Assembly: GCA_005406025.1 (NCBI GenBank) | Contig: BGZK01000729.1 | Span: forward strand, 124,001 to 188,000 | Direction of reading: 5' to 3' | Length of the DNA: 64,000 bases | DNA from: Eumeta japonica | Lineage: Eukaryota; Arthropoda; Insecta; Lepidoptera; Psychidae | In this document: positions 23,716-36,915 of the stretch, in pieces | Layout of the letters: the number at the start of each line of letters is the position of its first letter | How positions within the stretch are numbered: the first letter of the stretch is position 1 | The notes under the pieces: generated by a model | Databases searched by the model: none | What the model was told of the DNA's origin: nothing | What the model saw: the letters and a program-made list of their open reading frames with translations, nothing else | Made by a program: the position numbers and the translations under genes

Positions 23716-24369
23716 CAATTTCAGCCCTTAAGCAATTGCGCGTCGTTTACGACTACATTACACTACATTAGTATATTTTCATCTCCCGAGTTACATGCTT
23801 TTCCTGATGATTTACGAAACTGTACAGTGTAGATTATATTTTTAGCAAAATTGAATTACATATTTAAGAATAATGTATTACTGAGAAAAATGTTAGTATA
23901 ATAAATTTGATGTTGCAATGGTTGTATAGTTTCATATTAGAAGAAAGCGGCGTGAATCTCGTATTTGAGACTCAGGACAGAAACTTAGACATTTTCTCTA
24001 GGGAGACATCGAATCTCGCTCGATCCTCTCCGTGCTCTATGAGCGGTCTGAGATCTTTAACATTAGATGTTTGTCAGCGCACTGGCTGGGCACGTTTTCA
24101 AACATTTCCCTTAATTTAACGCTGTATGTGTCACACCGGCGTGGTCAAGCTGTATTGTAATTTTAATGTTAAAGTAAAGCTCCGTGTTTCAGAGAACATA
24201 GACCCTTAGGTCCTGTAGTCACCGCCTAGACAACAGCTACCGCCGCGCACTTGACCAGCGCTAAGGGCTCACGATCCAAGCCGTCAGTATGAAATAAAAA
24301 CATTGTGTAAAGCACGTCTTAGTAAAAATCTGAAATAAAAGTAATATAGCTAGGTACGTAGGTAGGTAT
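23716..24369. other. Unassigned stretch
   Basis: 24122-24290 is more GC-rich and ordered (for example ccgcgcacttgaccagcgct), but I cannot name it. The 70-codon frame 23907-24119 has no recognised domain. Confidence 0.35.
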
Positions 24370-24399
24370 GTAGGTACTCAGACGACACTGAGTACCTAC
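24370..24399. repeat. Short-loop inverted duplication (12-bp arms)
   Basis: gtaggtactcag and ctgagtacctac pair perfectly around acgaca. It follows a gtaggta-type simple repeat. Confidence 0.9.
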
Positions 24400-25411
24400 T
24401 AGAAAAGAAAACCATACATTTTTTTTTATTTTAATTTGGTTTACGTAACTTTATCTAGGAAAGAATTGTCGGGAATTCAAAAGGGTTAAATAGGTTATTA
24501 AGGCTTTTGTATCGGATCCCGTCATTATTAAATAGGGAGCGTGAAAGTGTTACGTCTCTAATTAGAAATTAAAAATGAAGTGTTTCAGCGTTTTAAAATG
24601 AGCATCTCTTAATGAAGGCGACAGCGTGTTGAAAATACAATTGTCATTAAAATTCTGGAATATTTTAATTTTGGAATTATTAAAACTATAGTTTGGAAAA
24701 GTCAACTCCAAGAATATAGATTGTTCATATTTCATAAGTAGTTTTCATCGAAAAAACATTAAAGAAATTCTGTCATATATTCACTAAGATTTGTATTTAA
24801 ATCAAAATATTATTGCCACATATCTCAAATTTCTAAAAAAATAGATCTGACCTTTCTTTCATCTTAAGTGGAATATCAATTAGCTCCGTGTAAAAGTGTT
24901 TACCGAGACTTAAAGTGAATGGCTATCAAACTAATAAAAAAACATTTAAATTTTGTTTTAGTTGCAACGATTGATTATAATAGTTATCCCTAATTTTCAC
25001 ATTACCTTGAAAAAAAAGGCTGCTATTATGAAATTATTCCAGATTTTAAAGATTTTCATTGTAAATAATAAATAAACAATGTAAAAATTACATCGTAACG
25101 TTACACCGTGCAGTTAAAATTAATTTTTTTTTATATTGGCAAACGCTTTCATAATTTTTTTCACGCTTGTGATGACATCATCACACATTTTAAAATTACA
25201 GAGTTCTATAACTCAGTAAAATTAAATGCCGACAAATAAAAAAAGAATTGAAATGCCGACTAATAAAAAATTAAGGATCTACTACATTTTTCGGACAATG
25301 CTTACTTCCATCGAAAAAACTACGTGTCGCTTACTTTATTTGAAGACATACCATCTTCAGATCTTTGACTTGCTCAGCCTATAAAATTTCCAACAGAAAA
25401 AAAGAATGGTA
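24400..25411. other. AT-rich stretch, nothing recognised
   Basis: Very AT-rich sequence with no gene or named repeat. Confidence 0.45.
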
Positions 25412-25516
25412 ATAGTAGATTTTACTACGAAAAATCTACTTTAACTACGTATTAAGTAAATCTACTTTTATTACTTAATTAATTTACTACGTAAAATCTA
25501 CTTGGTAGATTTTTTC
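25412..25516. repeat. Cluster of repeated and inverted aatctact / gtagatt words
   Basis: Within ~100 bases the word aatctact occurs three times (near 25433, 25460, 25494) and its complement gtagatt twice (near 25417, 25506). actacg and its relatives are interspersed. Several stem-loops can form. This is visible directly; its function is unknown. Confidence 0.75.
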
Positions 25517-27959
25517 GGAGTTCCGTGTACGGTTGGACATTTTTAGTCGTGTGATCCGTAGTTTCTTAGAATATTAAAGTGCGGTATGGAATCCTAGCGT
25601 TTAGACGTACAACAATATGTTGGAACAAGTTCAGCTACGTTTTCCTCACCACTTAGCTTATGGTGATGGTGATTGTCGCTAGTTAAAATCGCGCACGCGT
25701 CACCGCACGCCTCGTCTGCAACTTCGCAGAGGTCAGCGGACATCACGTTATTTTTTAAATTAAGTCACGGCCGCATCCGGAAATACTCGAACGTGTAAGG
25801 CTTACTGTCCCTCGACAAAACAGCCGTTTACTGAATCGAAAAACCTTCACTGTTCAACTTTGTAAAACCAACTCCGGTCAACATGCCCCGCTATAACTTC
25901 TTACCACAATTAATGCAATCTGATTACGATTATTTTACTGGTTCTGCAGTCGCTGCGAAATAATCTATCAACTTGATGCTAAAGTATTATGTTCACTTAA
26001 TTCAATGTCTAAAGTCTAAGATTATCACTGATTTATATAGATTGTGTACATAAGTTTATGTTATTTATTGTGCATGTGCTTACATTTAATTTGTTTTTAA
26101 ACTTTTGGTAAAAATTGCAACCAGTTTTATAAACCGAATAAGTAAGAAAAAGTAGGTGTGGATGCGATGGCGGGTCCGAGTACATTATAACGGAAAACAA
26201 AATGTCGAGAGCAGTCGTCGACGCCGAGGATCGATGACTCGCGACCACAAAAAGTGCGCGCGCGCCGCTCGAGCGGGTAACCTGCGCCTTCTATGTAAAC
26301 ATTTCCCTTCACATTTTATTAACTGCGCCCTATGTTTTTTGTGGTTCGAAGTATCTATAAGATTTAAGAGAGATAATTTCTTTTTTGAGTTGTTGGACAT
26401 TTATTTCTACAAGGTGTCTTGAGGTGATTGCGAAAGGAAGTGACGACTCTTGCTGACCCGTACTACTGATCCCTACGGTATCTCGACCCACCATCGAATG
26501 TTAATGCAATGATGTGGAAATAAGTATTTATTAAGGAAAGGTACTTTATTTTAAAAAGCAGGTCTAAATATCGGTCTAACTGCAATGATTACGTTTCATC
26601 TCAAAACTTGATGTAAAAAGTAGATACTTATTGGGCTATAAAATATTTTTGCAACTTTTATCAACAACTGTTTCTGTCGAGTACAGCTCAGTTTTTATTT
26701 TTATTTAGCCTTAGAATTATGGTCTGCAGCTTACTATTGAAAATGACTATTTAATTCGGTGGTTTTAAGTTATGATTATTAAAAAAATATAATTTTGACC
26801 AAAAAAGTACTGTCACAAATAGTGGCAACCTCGAGTACTAAGTAAACATATCTCTTCGTTATCATCTGTTGCGTAGAGATTGGGTTTTAATAGTTGCACT
26901 AATCTATTGCAGATTGCATTATTTATTTTTTTGCCTGTTAAACGGACTGTCAATAGATGATACTTAGTAAATTCTCTACATAGATTTTTACAATCAAAAC
27001 AAATTTTCAAAGTATTTATTTTTACTCATCTTACGAACTTACTTTTCAAAATAATGTCTCAGTTTTTGTTTACGATGCAATATTAAGGGAGCTATGGCGT
27101 ATAGACAAAAACATTTTGATGAATTATATGTAAATATAATATGTAAATAATAATAATAAAAACTGTACTGATTTAATACTAAAATAAAAACTATTGAAAA
27201 TTATAAATTATTTTAGGATGATGCTCTAAAATCTTCCCTTATTAATTCTAAATTTGTGACGGACGACGTAATACGACTTGTAATAAAAAGTAATTGGCAA
27301 GGTTTTCTTCCAAAAAGAAATCAGAAAATCATGACTCACGTTTTTTGAAAGTGTCACATTTGAAATTGAAAGTTACTTTAAAATAAAAAAAGCAGGAGAG
27401 CAATACTTTTTAGTGCACCTCAGGTGTGTTTAATGATACCAAAATGGTTGTAGCTGGTCTGAAATTATAACGCCGTTATTTGATAATATCAATAGCTTAT
27501 AAATTATTCAGTAAAATTAAATTCTCACATAATTAGCAATCTTGTCGTGCAATGGTTATGCTAATTTTTTCTTAGTGTTAAGTGACTGTAATTTATCATT
27601 TAACCTAAATATGCACAGCAGTCGTAATTATCATTAAAAATGAGGAAAATAGTGATTCAATTAGATAAAAACTTAAATATGAGACTTTAGTTATATTCTG
27701 TGAATATTAATATTTTACAAACTGTTATTGGAGACAACAATATTGCTTAAAAACCTAGATAGCCGATGGTTATCTATCGTATGCAGTTACTGGTTTTTGA
27801 CATGAATTTTATTTCATGAATATATATGAGTACAGTTTGTTATTCACTTTGTCGTCTCATTTTTTCAAATTCAAGCTTAAGAAAAATCTACGAGTTTATA
27901 ACACGTTGATAATCGGATGTTCGAGAGCGTTGTCAGAATGTCTCGGGCTTGAATTTTAA
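25517..27959. other. Unassigned AT-rich stretch with two CG-bearing patches
   Basis: 25690-25810 and 26160-26290 contain CG-rich runs (gcgcacgcgtcaccgcacgc; gtgcgcgcgcgccgctcgag). Overlapping open frames of 61-88 codons on both strands at 26033-26422 are compositional. No gene or named repeat recognised. Confidence 0.4.
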
Positions 27960-28430
27960 CTACCGATGAATTTTTAACTTAAGCGAAAATAAACTGATAG
28001 CTGTACGCCTGCAGAGCACACTAAGCGGTCTTTGAGTAGCGTCAAGGCATCGGTGATAATGGTCGATAGCGCTCCCGCTAGCGCTGGCCCGACTCGGAGA
28101 GAAAGCGAGGTTCGAGCCCTTCGATCTGGAATATATTGGACGTGGAAGGTACGGCTCAGTAGTGAAGTGGCAAGTACTCGAGACAACTACAACGCGATCT
28201 GTAAGCCACTCCACGGTGCTCGCGTGCGACCCAACGGCACGACAGCGGCCAACGCCTATTAGATTACGATCACCATTTCTCGTTTCGAGGGATCCGCCGA
28301 TGAAGTCACGCGGTAGATCAAACGTTGGAAAATGAGGCTGACCTGATGACAAAATGGCAGCGATGTTTTTGAATTGCAGTGAAATCTGAAACATAGCAAA
28401 CCATACGGAAGAATAATGTATTGGGTTCAC
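27960..28430 (-). other. 156-codon open frame in a GC-richer block, unassigned
   Basis: This is one of the two longest open frames not explained by a transposon, the other lying in the 9.5 kb CpG island. The product would be 156 residues, rich in Ser, Arg and His, with no motif, signal peptide or membrane segment that I recognise. Other frames here are also open (70 codons minus, 76 codons plus), so base composition may explain it. A splice-acceptor-like tgctatgtttcag lies at its 5' end on the minus strand (about 28385-28397), so a coding exon cannot be excluded. No function is proposed. Confidence 0.2.
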
Positions 28431-29164
28431 ATCATATATTTCGAAGCATCACAATTAAACGCATTTAGACTGAACTATTCACAAGCATTTCTCTTTCGAG
28501 ATTACGGCGATCGTGCTAGAAATGTAAGTCGTACATCACACGTCTAAAAGGCGTGGTATGCAGAAAAAATAAAATTTGATACAAACTGCGTGCGTTATAC
28601 GCACCTGATGGTGTACGAAGTCTGTGACGGCCGGCTGGCTAACGATTTGTTTTCGAAGTCCACAAGAATCCCTCAAGGATTGCCACCTAAAAATCGACTC
28701 TCAAAAGCGCTTCTTGCACGTGCCACTGTTATTCCCAAAGTTTCGCTTTATGCTCTGTTTGCATCCTGTTAATTCGTGTAATGAATAAATTTTTCAGAAT
28801 ATATACTTATAGAACACCAAAGTGTCGATGGTACATCAATACTGGTCGGCCACGAGTTGGTCAGCCAAATGAGGACAAGCGGGTATTTAATGGGTAAAAA
28901 TGCTATAAAACAGGCAAACACGGGTGGCACTGTGAGTGTTTCTCAGGTGTTTTCCAAAGATTTATCTATTCTACCCTTTTCTAGGGAAGAAAAAAAAATG
29001 CAAATTTTGTTTATTCTTAACTAACCTTCGCTCTCAGCTCCTCCCGTGTGGACATGTCATGAATTCTTTGATTTCTTATAATGGAATGGTCTCTCTTTCA
29101 GTCATGATCCTCATTCTGATCGTGTTCTAAATTTCAATTCTGATTCCATTTCTGATCCACTCTT
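28431..29164. other. Unassigned stretch
   Basis: A 60-codon frame at 28590-28772 has no recognised domain. No named repeat. Confidence 0.35.
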
Positions 29165-29166
29165 TT

Positions 29167-30022
29167 TACCCGACTGCCAAAGACGGATATTGTTTTTTGC
29201 GCGTATCTTGTGTTTGTTTGTAAATTTCTTCATTCCCACGTACCTTCAAACCGCTGGATGGATTTTGACAATTAAGCTATCGTTAGATTCGTCTCAAAAA
29301 CCAAAGTGTCTTTAGATAGGTATTTAAAATGAAAAACAAAATGGAGGATGTTGGCGTCAAATTCTAATTAGTTCAAATTTATTTTTAACAAAACCTATCG
29401 AGTATGGTATCAAAATAAAGGGAATTAAAAGAAAATTACAAAAATACACATACGTCATGTATTGAAATATAATTAGGGATAATTACAACCATTTCAATTC
29501 CATCATTCGAATAATTTTGTAATCAATGCATTCAAATGGTCGCATATTGGCTTTAAATCGTGTGTGTGTTGAATATTACGCATTTTTTTAACCGTTATAG
29601 TCAATTGAACCGCTTACGCCAATTATAATAATTTTCATTTGTTTGTTTGACACGCTATCAATAGTACTTATCAATCATCTCTACATTTTACCCGATTTAC
29701 AAAAATCATAAATGTGCCGGACGAAACACTAAAAAGTCTAAAATAAGATAAATAATTAAAAAAATTTAAAAAATCCGACTGAAAAATGTCAACTGATAAG
29801 CAACACACTAAAAAGAAATTAATTTTAAAGGACTTATAATATGCAAACGGGTGCGGTCTGCTACCAAACATAATGCAAATTATTTAACTTAAGCTTTTAG
29901 CTCATAATGTAGTCTGTTAAACCAAAGTAGAGTTTTTTTAGGTTTTAGTAGTTTGTTTTGTCAATCTTGTTTCGGTCTTTTTAGTGCGTTGCTCATCTGT
30001 TGATTTTTTGCCGTCGGGTTTT
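29167..30022. repeat. Repeat family C, copy 1, with inverted ends
   Basis: The left end is acccgactgcc (29168-29178); the right end reads tgccgtcgggt (30011-30021), a near inverted repeat. The left ~700 bases match 60267-60950 in inverted orientation (gcgcgtatcttgtgtttgtt; cgctatcaatagtactta; cacactaaaaag). The last ~130 bases (ctcataatgtagtctgttaa, then ttttagtagtttgttttgtc) match 60195-60315 in direct orientation. It is noncoding. One segment is therefore present here twice in opposite orientation. Confidence 0.8.
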
Positions 30023-30959
30023 TTTATTTTTATTTATTTTATTCTTATTCCCATTCCATTTTTATTTTTGATTTCGATTGTACTTTCAATTTCTATTCTT
30101 CCCTACCAATGCGACAATCTCTACTCATCCATTAATCTATCCATCTAACCTAGATAAAAGCTATAATATTTTTCACATTATCATAAATCGTTGTAATTAT
30201 CATTATTTATATTATAATTCATTACATTATTTGAAAACTTTGATCTAAACCGGGTGCACATAACAAAACTTACAAACATATAGGCGAAGTTGGAAACGTT
30301 AAATACAATAAAACTAAATGTTAGTCCAACTTACGAAACACATCGAAAACTACAGACATAAATTGAATCGATATCACAAAAATTACAATTTTATGGCAAA
30401 ATAGGGGATAAATGCCAGGAAACCAAACACTAACTCCTATCCCGGGTTCACATACGGGTTCCTTTTAGTCAAATAATTTTTGTAAATGGTTCTGTGGTTT
30501 CTGAGATCACCCCCTTCTCTTCTTACTCCTTACTTCTTACCCCTTTTACTTCTGGAATTAAATAGTCGTAGTGATTTTCTTACTGTTTTCGAATGTACCT
30601 GTTATCGCACGTCACTGTGAGCTGTACAAATTTTAATATTATTTCCACTATCACTATCTATATGCGATTACATCTTTTATACTCTTTACAATACTTAAAA
30701 TAATCACGAGCACCTGTCGTACTCAATAAATGAGTTTGGTTTACAATTTGGAACTTTCATCAATATGTATACGACAAGCAAGATCAACAAGCATATTTAG
30801 ATGTGCTCAAAGGGCATTAACTCATATTATTTAAAACAAGTAAAACCAGATTTGATAAAGGGAAAGTCAATGGGGTTTAACTCTTGAAAGGAACACATTT
30901 AGTGCTCTTCCGTAATGTTCCCGGCTTGTGTTTTATGTATTGCATTGAAAGTTGAGGGA
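30023..30959. other. Unassigned AT-rich stretch
   Basis: No gene or named repeat. 30030-30150 is pyrimidine-rich (ttcttattcccattccattt). Confidence 0.4.
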
Positions 30960-31300
30960 ATATTATAAAAAATGGAATCAAACTAGTGATGATGCGGACT
31001 AGAGCGGTAAAGGTTGGAAAAGATTATGGTTAGTTAGTTTGACGTGTTTAACCATCTGAAAAAATTAACAAAAGGCGACTGGCCAGAGACGTATAGAGAA
31101 CGAATGTGCATGATGGAGTTGGTTTGAAGCGTCTTAAAAATATCCAGACCAAATTAGTGACACATTAAATAAGGACATGTTTTAAATATTCGAACTCGAC
31201 GAGTTTGCATGACAGGCTTGCATCAAAGAATCATGCAGCATGGAGACTTGCGATTTCTGCAGAACCAACTGGGAAGGGTGCATGAGCTTACAAGAAATGT
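30960..31300 (+). pseudogene. LINE C-terminal fragment, strongly decayed
   Basis: Translation in shifting frames gives a G-H-V-L-N-I-R-T-R-R-V-C-M-T-G-L segment (near 31168-31220). This corresponds to the end of the same LINE protein type seen at 2.37-3.27 kb (compare its K-H-S-K-Q-A-S-L-H-E-T segment). Stops are frequent. Confidence 0.5.
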
Positions 31301-31334
31301 TTAAAATGGTTATATTGTTGATAGCGTTGACTAA

Positions 31335-31530
31335 GAAGCTTGATTTTTTTCTAGGTCCAAGGTACTCTGAACTAAGTATTTGTTGTTAATTTGAATTTTA
31401 TACCTCCACGCATTCATGAAAAAAAGCGTCTTAGCAGACCAATAGTCAGACAAACAGACAGACGAATTAACGAAGAATGAAATGTTCCTATTACTTTCTT
31501 TTTGAAGTACGGAATCCTTAAAAGTACAAA
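31335..31530 (+). repeat. Dispersed repeat family B, copy 2
   Basis: Contains a tacctccacgcattcatgaa block, cagacaaacagacagacga, then cctattactttctttttgaa with gtacggaatccttaaaa. The order is the same as in the 48.6 kb copy. Confidence 0.75.
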
Positions 31531-34500
31531 AAATGATCAATTCTGAAAATTTTTATGTCGTTATTGATCCAAAATATGTTTACACGCGTATGGCCCAGGC
31601 GGAACTGCGTAAGATGATAATAATACGTCGCCATTAAATTCATATTAAGTCGTTCCCGACCGCTGGCTCACGTAATACCACAGAACGACGGCTACGCGAA
31701 CACGATGATGGCTGTCGCTTTGGGACGACGCTGTTTAATGGCGCAGACCTTCGGCGTTAGTGTTGTTTTTTTCCAAATCTATCAAAAATATGATAATAAT
31801 CTACCAAAATAAAATATTTTCAGTTATGTAATTGAATATTACTCTTAAATAAATTCTTAATTTCGCTTACACATTCATTAACTTTCCATAACAAATCATT
31901 TGTATATCATCAGAACGAAAGCTCTGTCAATTGAAGACGCTTGCTTGCGACATGCAGTAATATTATTATGCATCGTGCAACTCACCGCTGACCCTTGAAT
32001 TCGTTCCTGCACTACGAATCAGAGTGTTAAACGCACGTCATGCACATCTTCTAGACTCACTGCACGATGTGTATCAGACGGGATGGCTGGGATCGCATCA
32101 GTTGGTAGTTTGAACACTCCTGACACCCTGCTGGATGTCACTGTCTGCAATTACATCCACAAGGGCTGTCCTATGTGGGCTCAGTTTCAGAAGTAATAAG
32201 ACGTTAAAATGTGAACTCAATCAATGGGTTCATAGTACCAAAGGAAAGGCCCCTTCTGAAGTCGTCCGTATATTGTGACGGACAACTACCTCCCTACATT
32301 TACAACAACCCAACAACCCTACATTTGCACGCACTTGGCCGGTTTTACTTTTACTTGTATGTATACAATAACTTTTGATATGATCATTTAACAAATCAGA
32401 AAACTTGTATGTTTTATCTAAAGTCTAAAATTGTTCAGAAGGATAAAAGCACCTAAATTAGACTATAATCTGTGATGAAAATACTATAGGTAATTCGTTA
32501 GTATCAATCAAGGAGGAAGGAAGCGCTCGCTTCATAGAAAACAAACGGTCTGAAGGATACACACAAGTAGACTTCTTGTCTCTTCTTGAACAGGCATCCA
32601 TATCGTTTGAAAAAGCCTCGGATCTACGATTTTTCCGAACCGGGCAGTAACTTGATAGTGGCGCCCCCTCTCTCCAGTGTTTGAGATAAATTGTTAAAAA
32701 AACTCACAAATTGGCATTTTTTATGATCAGAATAATAAGAAGACTTTAATAAATTTGCACATTTTATTATCTATTACCTAATAAATTTTTCATAAAATTG
32801 TAGGAAACATATCATAACAACTCATGTATATGTTTCATATGATATTTCCTATGTACATTCTTTTCATCAGTAATTTTTTAATTTTGAACTTTCCAAAGTT
32901 AATAGGCGAAGCTCTGATGCTATATAATTACCATTTTTCCTAATTATGTAAATAGTTTTTTTTTTTAATATTTATTTTTGTAGAAAAATAATCAAAATAT
33001 CTATTGGAAGGAAAAACCATTACAAATATCCTTTCAATAATTTTTATCTTTAATTATTTATAAAATTAATAAATTTATGGAATTATAAATCATGCCAGGA
33101 TTTTGTCAACAATACGCTGCGCTGCAGCCGCTCGTAGCGCATTTCGGAATTAACCCTAAGACGTGTCCAAAAACCAACTGGGCGTTTTAAAATTAAATGA
33201 ATAATTGATAGAACTACAGACACTAAGCGCTTTGTGAAGCAAGTTTCTTTTCATCGACATTATGATTTTTGCGCCCTCCGAAACTGCTGCCGGGGCGGGT
33301 GTCCCGGCTTGCTCCTCCCTAGAGCCGGGGCTGATTTGAAGTAAAGGTAAAAGGCTTAAATTATAACAGTACTTATATGAAATGTAAATGTCACATGAGT
33401 ACTGTTCAGGGCGGAACTGTTGTGAGTTTTCTCAAATACTCTTAGGCACTCCTACACTAATTATTATTTATTGCATTTTGTTTTAAATATTACAAGTATT
33501 TTCATAGCTAATATTTGAAATTCTCATTTTAGAACTCTGTATTGAGTTAGGAGAAATTATTATATATTTTATATCTCTTTTAAAAATGTGTAAATTGCGT
33601 ATATAATTTTTTTAATTTATATAGTTATTTTCCATTTTTAATTGTTCTCTTTATTTTTTCTTTCTCTATACATGTAATTTTTTATTCTGAAACCTGTTAC
33701 ACAAAAATTAAGCAGACAAGAAAGCAAGTTCATATTGCATTACAATCAGTTCTGAGCGTTTTTTTAATCTTTTAAGTATTTCGGCCATCGGATATTTAGT
33801 ATAAAATCGATTCTTTGCATTGAAGAGACAATCAGATAAATGAAGAAATAACTTCATCAAAATAAAATGTATAAAGTAACCTCTAGCGTAAATATTTTGA
33901 AGTAATATAAAGTTATAAATGTGGTGAAACAAAACACAAGTTTAGTTCCAAAATTGTTTAATAGATGTCGCAACAAAACATAAAAGTGCAAATTATATTT
34001 CGTTTGTATTTATTTACAAAATTAAAGCGCCGTTCATGCGTGTATTAATTATGTAAGCAAAAATTAGTATTTCAGATAAAGTATCAGGTAACTTATAATA
34101 AGTAAAAAAAAACCCGGGCAATCGATAACGTTGTGGGTTGGTGTCAGACTACTAGCATTATTCTAAGTAATGATGTGTTTTATCTTAGAACGCTTGAAAA
34201 CATTATTGCCCATATTTTAGAGCTTGAAATTATCAACATCTTTTTTCAAAATTATTAGTAGTATAAAGAATGAAGAAGGTATGTACTCGTTATTTTAAAA
34301 TATTTTGTTAAAAATATCTTTGGAACGAAGCAACCAATTAGAAAGGGGCTTGTGATATTTCATGCGGTTTTTGAGCCTATAGACTACTAATTAGTTTTTA
34401 AAAATGTATAGGTCAAAAATGTAAAATAGTTTTGAAAAAACATTTTTATTGAAAACTTTGACAACAATATCTATTGAACGAGATTCGGGAAGTTAAATGT

Positions 34501-35672
34501 AACTTTTAATCACAACGCAAAAATGACTTCATTTTAGAAATTGATCTTTTAAAAAATCTTAAAATTATTAGGTACAATGATATAAAATTTTTAGACTTTT
34601 TCGTTCCCTATATCTGTTGAAGAATTTCATAGAAATTTTCAACAATCAACACACTTTTATTAAGAATTATAGAGCTGATTAAATTTTGGAGTTGGTCAGT
34701 TTTTCACACATGCCTACACGCATGCGCATGTGAATTAAATTCTTATTCAAATTTTGATCCAAATTTAGATAATTCTTTACTTTGCAGATAAAACATTTAC
34801 TTTGGAGATATAAACGCTTGAAATATGACTTTTTTAACCGCGAATAAACTTGAGGACAGCTCTTTTTAAATTCAGTTATAGAAAATCACAATGAAATATA
34901 AAATTATCATACAGAAAAATATTCCGACAAGAGCTCATCATGCGCATGAATATTTATCCTGTAAGCATTCGGTAAAATCTTTACACGTGAATTGATGAAC
35001 GTCTTATGCATGGTACGTGACATTCCAGAACAATCATCTGACGAAAAATATTTTCTTTGGACAGCTTTATGCGATGAGAGTTTTGAGGTTAAAATAATAA
35101 TTATTGTAAAGGCCTATCCGGCTACTAAACAAAAACAAATGTTTGACCTATTTTCATGTTCATGCGACGACGTCAAAGACCGCGCAAGTGAGCGCTGAAC
35201 ATGAGGTGTCGCGCGTTAACTGGGCAGTTTGAAGTGTGCTTGCGTCGAAACTATCTACGGATTTGAATAAACAAAATGTATTTTTAACTGCATAAATTGT
35301 TATTGTTCGCGGTAAAAACGTAATTAGTTTTATGTATTTTCGGCGTGTACATCAAATCAAAGGCAAGAATGAAAAAAAGATTAAATAAAAATTAAATTTT
35401 GATTGTGAACGACCAAAAACACTTTTTAAAGCAGAAAAGAATCATCTTTTCTGTTTAAGAAAGTAAAACGTCCAGAAAAAAGAAATTAGATCAAACTGGA
35501 TTGTCAGAAATGGTGAGAACCGAATAAGAAAATCAACATTTTCTTAGTATTTTTATACAAAAGCACAATGAGCTCAGTCACTTCTTAGTAGTTTAAAACA
35601 TAATACAAGTGGATATCAAGGATCCAGAAGAATCGCAAAATAATGCAAGTGGCAGGGTAGAGTCCAATCCAG
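31531..35672. other. Long unassigned AT-rich stretch
   Basis: No gene, RNA or named transposon recognised. CG-bearing patches occur near 31655-31755, 33105-33150 and 35160-35245; the last could be promoter-like. 33290-33345 (cggggcgggtgtcccggctt) resembles GC-rich parts of lepidopteran repeats, but I cannot assign it. Open frames of 68-74 codons (33708-33932 minus, 34992-35198 plus) have no recognised domain. Confidence 0.4.
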
Positions 35673-35948
35673 TCTCTGAATATTTAGAGGATAAATGGAC
35701 ATATGAGTTCGACCTCCTAAAATTTTTTTTCCTTAAATAGTTTTATATATGTTGGTATTTTTATATAATCAGTTTGAAAAGAGCTATCCTCAAGTTTCTT
35801 GCTCGTTCTTCTTGAGAGATAACTGCTTTACGAACTAGCAGTAATTAAAAAAAAAGTGGAACTAATTGAAAACTGTATATTTTTTTAATGTAATGACGTA
35901 TTTCAAGTGTTATAACCTATGCAATAAAGATATTTTGATTTGAATTTG
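35673..35948 (+). repeat. 3'-end fragment of the jockey/CR1-like LINE, copy 3
   Basis: Begins with the last codons of the protein (S-E-Y-L-E-D-K, matching I-S-E-Y-L-E-D-K of copy 2 near 13905). The 3' UTR follows: gagctatcctcaagtttctt versus cagctacccttaagcttctt in copy 2, then tgacgtatttcaagtgttat and a gcaataaagatattttgatt end with polyadenylation signal. This is a typical 5'-truncated LINE insertion. Confidence 0.85.
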
Positions 35949-36120
35949 AAAATGAATCAATTTCTTTATTTGTACCTCATTTACAATCATTTCACAAAGA
36001 TTTGTAGCATTCATAAAATAATAAAAATTACCACAGTCGCTGCTACTTTTAGCGCCCCCTTTTTTTTGCAGTGTATTATTTATTTTTTTAATTTATATAA
36101 GGGCACATTTAATATACCTA
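35949..36120. other. Short unassigned stretch
   Basis: No gene or named repeat recognised. A chance 74-codon frame starts in it. Confidence 0.35.
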
Positions 36121-36175
36121 CAGGGACGTCACTAAACACACATACACTGGATATGTGTGTTTAGTGAGATCCCTG
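36121..36175. repeat. Inverted duplication (24-bp arms, 7-base loop)
   Basis: Arms 36121-36144 and 36152-36175 are reverse complements apart from two adjacent mismatches. The core is actaaacacacata. Confidence 0.93.
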
Positions 36176-36214
36176 TTAAAGCAGTTCGGCACATTATAAT
36201 TTCATACTGTTAAG

Positions 36215-36900
36215 CTTCCGAGCCAAAATGGCAAAAACGGAACTCTCATAGTTTCGTGTTCCTCCGTCCGTCCGTTCGTCCGGCCGTATGTCATTGACAT
36301 TTTATTCAAAAACTGCAAGACTTATATTAACGAAATTTAGAGTTTATGTGTCATGTATAAGCCGCTACTTATTTTCTAGTTAAATACAAACACAAGTATT
36401 TCTAGAGGGAGTATTGCACAGACATAAAATAAAATCTGAAACAAATTTTTTCAGCAAGCATTAACGTATGACACATGTTTCGAAAGTGATTTTAAAACAC
36501 TTTGAGGCTTTTTTTTGATTTTGAGCAGTTTTTTTTTATTTTAAGCAAATATTTTTGGAACTAATCACTCCAATAGCATAAATTGCCCCTTCCTCTTTAT
36601 TTTTTAAACCCTATAACTAAAAAATATGAAAATGTTTGCAAAGGTAAAGTTTATAAACTCTTTTAACAAAAATTATTTTGAACATAATCGGGTATGCCGT
36701 TTGTGAGTTATTGCTGAAAAACTGAACTTCTCAACAAAAGGACGTAAGTGTCATACAGATATGCTCTTTTTCTTGTGCACTTTAGTTACACCGGTTTAAG
36801 AGTAATAGTCGACATTCCTACTTGTTTCTCTAGTCAGGGGCGACTAAAGTGCTGACACCTATTCTGTGTGGGAAACAGAAAGTGTAATGGAAAAAAGTGT
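36215..36900 (-). repeat. Dispersed repeat family A, copy 2 (inverted)
   Basis: Reads as the complement of the copies at 6.2 and 62.3 kb. It starts with ttccgagccaaaatggcaaa (complement of the terminus), then aagccgctacttat, tttctagagggagtattgca, gttattgctgaaaaactgaa, ggacgtaagtgtcat and tagtcgacattcctacttgt. It lacks the distal ~60 bp of copy 1 and stops 15 bp before the 729-bp element. Confidence 0.88.
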
Positions 36901-36915
36901 AACAACGGAGTTTTT

